Assembly: GCA_964429795.1 (NCBI GenBank)
Contig: CAYSCW010000029.1
Span: 1 to 38,501, forward strand
From: CAYSCW01 sp964429795
GTDB lineage: Bacteria > Acidobacteriota > Aminicenantia > Aminicenantales > Aminicenantaceae
Length of the DNA: 38,501 nt
Direction of reading: 5' to 3'
The position numbers and the translations under genes are program-made. Below are positions 33,225-38,501 of this stretch, in pieces; positions within the stretch are counted from its first letter, which is position 1, and each line of letters starts with the position of its first letter. The notes beneath the pieces are model-generated. The model ran no database searches, was not told the DNA's origin, and saw nothing but the letters and a program-made list of their open reading frames with translations.

Positions 33225-36163
33225 GTGGCCATAGAATGCCCCAAGTGCCATTTTGGAAATCCTGAAGAGTCAAAATACTGCAGCAGGTGCGCAACCCCCC
33301 TTCCTGTCCCCGGGGACATCTCTGCCATTCCTACAAAGACCATAGACTCACCCGAGGAGAAATTGACCAGGGGAAGTATTTTTGCCGGAAGATACGAAAN
33401 NNNNNNNNNNNNNNNNNNNNNNNNNNNNNNNNNNNNNNNNNNNNNNNNNNNNNNNNNNNNNNNNNNNNNNNNNNNNNNNNNNNNNNNNNNNNNNNNNNNG
33501 ACTCACCCGAGGAGAAATTGACCAGGGGAAGTATTTTTGCCGGAAGATACGAAATCATCGAAGAGCTGGGAGAGGGAGGGATGGGAAAGGTTTATAGAGT
33601 AGAAGACAAGAAAATACATGAGGAAGTGGCGCTTAAACTTATCAGGCCTGAGATCGCTGCTGACAAGAGGACCATAGAGAGGTTTGGCAATGAATTGAAA
33701 TACGCCCGAAGGATTGCTCATAGGAGTGTTTGTAAGATGTATGATCTCGGGGAAGAAGGAAAGACACACTACATCACCATGGAGTACGTACCTGGGGAGA
33801 ACCTCAGGAACATGATCAGGATGATGGGACAGATGAGTACAGGACAGGTCATATCGATTGGAAAGCAGGTATGTGAGGGGCTGGTTGAAGCACACAGATT
33901 GGGAGTCATCCATCGTGATTTAAAGTCGAGCAACATTATGATCGACAGGCACGGGCAACCCCGGATTATGGATTTCGGCATAGCACGCTCCATAAAATCG
34001 GAAGGAATAACAGAAAGAGGTGTGATGGTCGGTACACCTGAGTATATATCTCCTGAGCAAGTGGACGGCAAGAAGGCGGACGAGCAATCAGACATCTATT
34101 CTCTGGGAGTCATCATGTATGAGATGGCCACAGGGAGGGTCCCATTTTCAGGGGAGAGTTCATTGAGCATCGCTCTGAAGCACAAGACCCAGACACCAGC
34201 TGATCCTCGGCGGTTAAATCCTCAGATTCCGAAGAATCTCAGCTTGGTCATCCTGAAATGCATGGAGAAGGAAAGGCAGCTCAGATACCAGAGTGCAGAA
34301 GAGCTTCTTTCTGAATTGGAAAAGTTAGAGAAAGCCGTGCCCGCTGTGGAGAGAAAAGTTCCTGCCATAAAGCCGACCGCATTAAGAAATGTTTTGGTAA
34401 CTTCCAAGAAACGCTGGGTGCTCATTGCTGCACTGTTTGCTGTGATCGTCATAGCTGGAATTTCTTTTCTTCTTTCTAGGAAAGAAGAGCCAGCTCTGCC
34501 TTCATCGCAGCAAAAGATGCTGGTTGTTATTCCGTTTGAGAACCTGGGCCCTTCTGAGGATGAATATTTTGCCGATGGGCTGACAGAAGAGATAACCAGC
34601 CGATTGGCAGCCTTGCACGGACTTGGTGTCATCTCTCGTACCAGTTCCTTCCAGTATAAGAGCACAGAGAAGACAATTAAACAGATAGGTGAAGAGCTGG
34701 GTGTGGATTATGTACTGGAGGGGACAGTTCGCTGGGATCGAGGTCCGGATGGAAAAGGCCGGGTGCGGGTCATACCACAGCTCATCCGGGTCTCAGACGA
34801 TACTCATCTCTGGTCTGAACGCTATGACAGTGTTATCGAGGATATCTTTTCTGTTCAGTCTGAGATTGCCGAACAGGTTATCAAACAATTGGACATCACG
34901 GTTCTAGAACCGGAACGCAAGGCTTTATTCGCTAAACCTACGGAAAATCTAAGAGCCTATGATTATTACCTCCAGGCCATCAAACAATTTACCAATGCTT
35001 ATCTTTCTCAGGATGCGAAGGAATATGAGAAAACTCTTGAGCTGTTTGATAAAGCCGTTGAGCAAGACCCTGAATTCACCCTTGCCTTTATCTATAGAGC
35101 TAGTATTCATAGGCACATGTATACAGTCGGAGTGGATCGTAGTGATGAGCGACTGCAAAAAGCAAAAAGAGACATAGATAGAGCTCTGGAAATTGCTCCT
35201 GATCTGCCTGAGGCTCAATTACAATTGGCGCAGTACTATGTCGTGGCCTTACAAGACTATGACCGGGCATTACAAATATTCGAATCTGTTCAGAGGGCCC
35301 GACCCAACATCTCGCCTTATCATCTAGGGTATTATCAGATAAGACTTGGGAAATGGGAACAGGGTTTACAGAATATGGAGAGGACGTTTAAACTCAACCC
35401 ACGTTCTTCTGATATTGCACATACATTAGGCAGGTATTATGCTTGGTTAGGAAGATACGGTGAATCAGAGCAGTGGTTTGACCGTGCTCTTTCCATCTAT
35501 CCGGATCTTTATTATTCCAAATTAGGGTTGGCTCGGCTTCCCCTTCTTTCAGAAGGTGACACAAAGCAAGAGCGAATCCTGCTGGAAAAATTAAGGCCGC
35601 ATGTGCTCACGGATTACAATTTATTTTACCTTAACTTATACGAACGGAATTATCAAGGAGCGCTGGATCTGATCGCCAGCTCTCCTTATGAAGTCTTTCA
35701 GGAAGCCCATTTTTACATACCCAAAGATTTGGCCTATGCAACAGTCTACAGCGCCATGGGCGATAACACAATGATGAAGACACATGCTGATGCAGTGCGA
35801 ATCCAGCTGGAAAGCGCCATTGAAGAGCGTCCTGAGGACACAAGGCTTTACGCTGCCCTTGGCCTTGCCTACGCATTCCTGGGACAAAAGGAAAACGCCA
35901 TTCGGGAGGGAAATCGGGCTGTGAATCTGTATCCCGTCTCCAAGGATGCCTTTGAGGGGACTCAATACATCCTGAAATTAGCCATGATTTATACAGTGGT
36001 GGGCGAGTATGAGGAAGCTATAAGCCAGCTTGTATACTTGCTTTCTATTCCCTCTGGAAACGTTATTTCCGTTCCTATCTTACGGCTGGATCCCATATGG
36101 GATCATCTGCGCAATCATCCTAGGTTTCAGCAACTGCTGGAAGAGAATCCCAAAATCGAGTGA
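33225..36163 (+). CDS. Zinc-ribbon Ser/Thr protein kinase with membrane helix, TolB-like domain and TPRs (copy 2, split by a scaffold gap)
   Basis: A tandem paralogue of the preceding kinase with the same architecture: zinc ribbon CPKC...CSRC, kinase domain with GEGGMGK, VALKLI, HRDLKSSN and DFG, a membrane helix near WVLIAALFAVIVIAGISFLL, a TolB-like domain (VIPFENLGPSEDEYFADGL) and TPRs. The gene starts at GTG 33225 with an AAGAGGA ribosome site. It is interrupted by 100 Ns (33400-33499) flanked by an identical 55-base sequence. Removing the Ns and one repeat (155 bases) joins the two halves in frame at RYE-IIEEL, matching copy 1, and gives about 927 residues. As deposited, the frames on the two sides do not match. 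Both halves are one gene in my reading. Confidence 0.9.
33345..33554 (+). repeat. Identical 55-bp sequence on both sides of the N gap (contig overlap)
   Basis: Bases 33345-33399 and 33500-33554 are identical (start GACTCACCCGAGG, end AGATACGAAA). The gap between them is exactly 100 Ns. This is what an unmerged k-mer overlap between adjacent contigs looks like, not a biological duplication. Confidence 0.9.
33400..33499. other. Assembly gap of 100 Ns
   Basis: Exactly 100 undetermined bases, the usual placeholder for a gap of unknown size. The flanking overlap indicates that the true gap length is negative. Confidence 0.98.
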
Positions 36164-36239
36164 ATATTCCATCTCTGCTCATTTTTTAGAGCGAACGACA
36201 AATGCTTTCTGTTTTTGGATTGAGATAAAGTTCTACGAA

Positions 36240-37283
36240 TCAAAGTAAAGGTATTTTATTCTCCTCGCATTTTTTCGTCATTTCATCAGGCCATATGCTT
36301 GATTGAACTTCACCAACATGGGCTTTCCTGAGGAAGAACATGCACAGCCGCGATTGTCCGATCCCCCCTCCTATGGTCAAGGGAAGCGTCCCCTCCAACA
36401 GTCTCTGGTGAAAATATAAACCGATATTCTTCTCTTCCCCTTTGATCTGAAGCTGCTTCAATAATGACTCCTTGTTGACTCTTATTCCCATCGAGGAAAG
36501 CTCGAACGCCCTCTGAAGCAAGGGATACCAGATAAGGATATCGCCGTTCAATCCTTTCCTGCCTTTCCCGGTTTCCGTGGACCAGTCGTCATAATCGGCT
36601 GCCCTCTCATCATGGGGTCTTCCATCCTTGAGTTCGGCTCCGATTCCTATCACAAACACAGCTCCCTTTTCCCTGCAGATCTTGTCTTCCCGTTCTTCAG
36701 GCGTCAGATCAGGATACTTTTCTAGCAGATCTTCGCTGTGAATGAAGTGAATCTCCTCGGGGAGGAAAGATCTCCCCAGCTTTTTAAACTTGTCACAGAC
36801 GAGATTTTCCATTTCCTTTATGACCTTGTAGATCTTCCTTACCATGAGCTTGAGAAAATCAAGGATTCTTTCATCCTTGCTGACGACCCTTTCCCAATCC
36901 CACTGGTCCACGTAAACGGAATGGAGGTTATCCAGTATTTCATCGGGCCTGATGGCATTCATATCCGTGTAGAGCCCCTCTCCGTAAGAAAAGCTATAAT
37001 CAGCGAGCGCCACTCTCTTCCATTTGGCAAGCGATTGGATGATCTCAGCCTCCTCATTTATGTCTGTGATAGTGAACCTGATTGGCTTCTCTTTGCCGGT
37101 GAGATAATCATTTACACCGGTTTTTCTTAAGACTATAAGAGGTGCGGATATTCGCGTCAGGTTCAACTCATCGGCCAGTCTGTCCTGGAAAACACTTTTG
37201 ATAAACTTTATCGCTTTTTCTGTCTCTTTGAGATCCAGGGAAGGGCTGTATCCTTCGGGAATGTTCAGGTTGCTTCCAAGCAT
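36240..37283 (-). CDS. asnA: Aspartate-ammonia ligase (asparagine synthetase A)
   Basis: A 347-residue protein, slightly longer than the roughly 330 residues of E. coli AsnA. It has the class II tRNA-synthetase-like fold with conserved blocks: DRLADELNLTRISAPLIV, the TGKEKPIRF region, ALADYSFSYGEGLYTDMNAI, SVYVDQWDWERV, ILIWYPLLQRAFELSSMGIR and the motif 3-like GGGIGQSRLCMFFLRKAHVG. It forms asparagine from aspartate, ammonia and ATP in the cytoplasm. The ATG at 37283 has an AAAGGAG ribosome site. It follows the radical SAM gene by about 70 bases on the same strand and converges on the kinase gene. Confidence 0.95.
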   Translation of the reverse strand: MLGSNLNIPEGYSPSLDLKETEKAIKFIKSVFQDRLADELNLTRISAPLIVLRKTGVNDYLTGKEKPIRFTITDINEEAEIIQSLAKWKRVALADYSFSYGEGLYTDMNAIRPDEILDNLHSVYVDQWDWERVVSKDERILDFLKLMVRKIYKVIKEMENLVCDKFKKLGRSFLPEEIHFIHSEDLLEKYPDLTPEEREDKICREKGAVFVIGIGAELKDGRPHDERAADYDDWSTETGKGRKGLNGDILIWYPLLQRAFELSSMGIRVNKESLLKQLQIKGEEKNIGLYFHQRLLEGTLPLTIGGGIGQSRLCMFFLRKAHVGEVQSSIWPDEMTKKCEENKIPLL

Positions 37284-37354
37284 GGCAAACTCCTTTTGGT
37301 AATAATACCTTTCTTGATCGAGGTAAAAATTGCGTTTTTGCTAAAGACTGAGGA

Positions 37355-38415
37355 TTATATATCTTTTCTGAACATTTTAAAATTCCTGATCTTTATCCTC
37401 TGGATTTGGCAGAGATATGATGGTATCTCTCCTAAGGGGCGGCCAGAGAAGGAGGCGTTTACAGGACAGACAGCACAACTCTCGAGTTCTGGACAGAGCA
37501 GGCATTTCATGGCGGGAGTGGAGAAATTGTCCATGCTCAGTTGAGCATAGTTTTTGGAAATTCGCGGAAAGACTTTCCTGTAATTCAGGATGAAATATTC
37601 CAGGTCTCCAAAATAGAATTTCTGATAGAAGGTAGAATTCTCTTTCCCCTTGAAATAGTCAGGGAAGAGGAAGCATCCCCAGATCTGTCCATCCGGTGAG
37701 ATGGCCAATCTGTCTTGTCCGGCCGCACAGAAGAAGATACCTTTTTTGTGGTTGTCTCTAAAATTTGTGACTGGTATTGTGTTGTGTTTTTTATAATGGA
37801 TGAGAAGTTCTTTTCTCAGCTTTTTCAATTCCTCATTGAGTTGTTGAAGGGATGATGAATCCCAATGCTTCAGAACGGAGAAAGAAAAATAAATGTTGGG
37901 TATGCCCAGTTTCATCAGGAATATCATCGATTTCGACAGATAGTGGACGGTTTGAGAGGAGAAGACACTGTTCGTTTCCAGGTCGATATTTGGATATTTT
38001 AATAATTCATTGACGGCAGAGACCATCTTCTCGAAGGTTCCTTTTTTCCTCTGGATATCCTGGGCGAATCCGTCAAAGCTTAACTCAACCTGAAATTTGT
38101 GCTGGTTAAGGAATCGCAGAGTGTCTTCGTTGAGAAGGCTTCCGTTGGTAGTCAGGGAGTAAGTGGCTCTTTTTTTAAACTCTTTATTTTTTTTATCCAG
38201 GATGGATAAGGTTTTTCTGATCAGATCAAAGGCGAGGAGAGGCTCTCCTCCGTAGAAGTTGAGATAATAACTAGCGGTCAGGTGGGGCAAAAAAAAAGCA
38301 AGGCTTTCTCCATAGTCGAGTCATCCATGTAAGTACGGGCTTTGGTTTTATAGCAGTAGCTGCAGTTGTAATTGCAGTCATCGGTCATGATGAGGGTAAG
38401 ACTGGATAGTTCCAT
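37355..38415 (-). CDS. Radical SAM/SPASM-type protein with a frameshift at a homopolymer
   Basis: The N-terminal part starts at the ATG at 38415 and carries the radical SAM cluster motif C14-x3-C18-x2-C21 (CNYNCSYC). The rest (37355 to about 38290) continues with LNFYGGEPLLA, SLTTNGSLL, VELSFDGF and a C-terminal SPASM-like cysteine cluster, CLLCPELESCAVCP. The two parts are in different frames. They meet at a run of nine A (nine T on the coding strand) at 38289-38297, where ten or seven would restore one frame of about 353 residues. Sequencing error, a real mutation, or slippage are all possible. Such enzymes often modify peptides or act as sulfatase-maturing enzymes; the substrate is unknown, and the next upstream gene is outside the window. 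Confidence 0.8.
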
Positions 38416-38501
38416 GGGAAAGATCGATGTTTAATAGGCAAAAAGATTTTTATTTTAACGGAATGAAAAGTATTTTATAGTAATAAAATTACTTATTATC
38501 T
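38416..38501. other. AT-rich upstream region of the radical SAM gene
   Basis: The last 86 bases of the window. Only a weak ribosome site precedes the ATG at 38415, and no gene is visible. Confidence 0.35.

Noticed and set aside
33225..33521. Separate short kinase fragment and a frameshifted second kinase around the N run
   Set aside because: The mismatch of frames comes from the artificial 155-base insertion (100 Ns plus the repeated 55 bases). Collapsing it gives one normal gene.
37355..38415. Radical SAM protein as the maturase of the nearby sulfatase
   Set aside because: The sulfatase-fold protein has Thr in place of the Cys/Ser that such maturases convert, and the genes are 14 kb apart.
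1..38501. CRISPR arrays, rRNA genes, prophage or integrase modules
   Set aside because: No regularly spaced short repeats, rRNA sequence or phage structural genes were seen on either strand.

Overview
The window looks like part of the genome of a Gram-negative (diderm), probably uncultured bacterium of the Acidobacteriota/Aminicenantes type. This is inference from gene content: a TonB-dependent receptor with an N-terminal carboxypeptidase-like domain, sulfatase-fold and GWxTD proteins carrying TPRs, serine/threonine kinases with TolB-like and TPR regions, and sigma-54 activators. The window contains an exact 100-N scaffold gap, so it comes from a draft or metagenome assembly. There are no rRNA genes, convincing tRNAs or CRISPR arrays.

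Layout. 1-2895 (minus): overlapping operon dapA-like > thrB > dapH > aminotransferase (cut by the window edge), i.e. aspartate-family and acetyl-DAP lysine synthesis. 3174-6458 (minus): two-propeller sensor histidine kinase. 6758-8908 (minus): SLC13/DASS anion transporter and a degenerate APS-kinase-like protein. 9043-11876 (minus): M1 metallopeptidase and a membrane protein. 11975-13488: REP-like repeats, a transposase (RAYT) remnant, and an arylsulfotransferase-like gene broken by a stop codon. 14102-18695 (plus): small membrane protein, HtrA/DegP-like protease and a large hybrid histidine kinase. 18797-26157 (minus): TonB receptor > sulfatase/TPR > GWxTD/TPR operon. 26971-27791 (plus): small Fis-type HTH protein and a decayed ankyrin gene. 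27793-29661 (minus): FHA-GAF-AAA+-Fis sigma-54 activator. 30227-36163 (plus): two tandem paralogous zinc-ribbon/Ser-Thr-kinase/TolB-like/TPR proteins, the second interrupted by the N gap. 36240-38415 (minus): asnA and a frameshifted radical SAM gene.

The most interesting logic lies in 26.1-36.2 kb. Three sequences match the sigma-54 -24/-12 consensus closely. One faces the TonB/sulfatase/GWxTD operon, one the small Fis protein, and one the tandem kinases. The sigma-54 activator between them starts with an FHA (phosphothreonine-binding) domain, and the neighbours are Ser/Thr kinases. A kinase > phosphothreonine > FHA activator > sigma-54 circuit controlling both the kinases and an outer-membrane uptake operon is a reasonable, testable inference.

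Several genes show decay or lost catalytic residues: an in-frame TAA in the arylsulfotransferase-like gene and another in the ankyrin gene, a homopolymer frameshift in the radical SAM gene, and lost active-site residues in the DapA-like and APS-kinase-like proteins. The 100-N gap is flanked by an identical 55-bp sequence, so it is almost certainly an unmerged contig overlap, not missing DNA.
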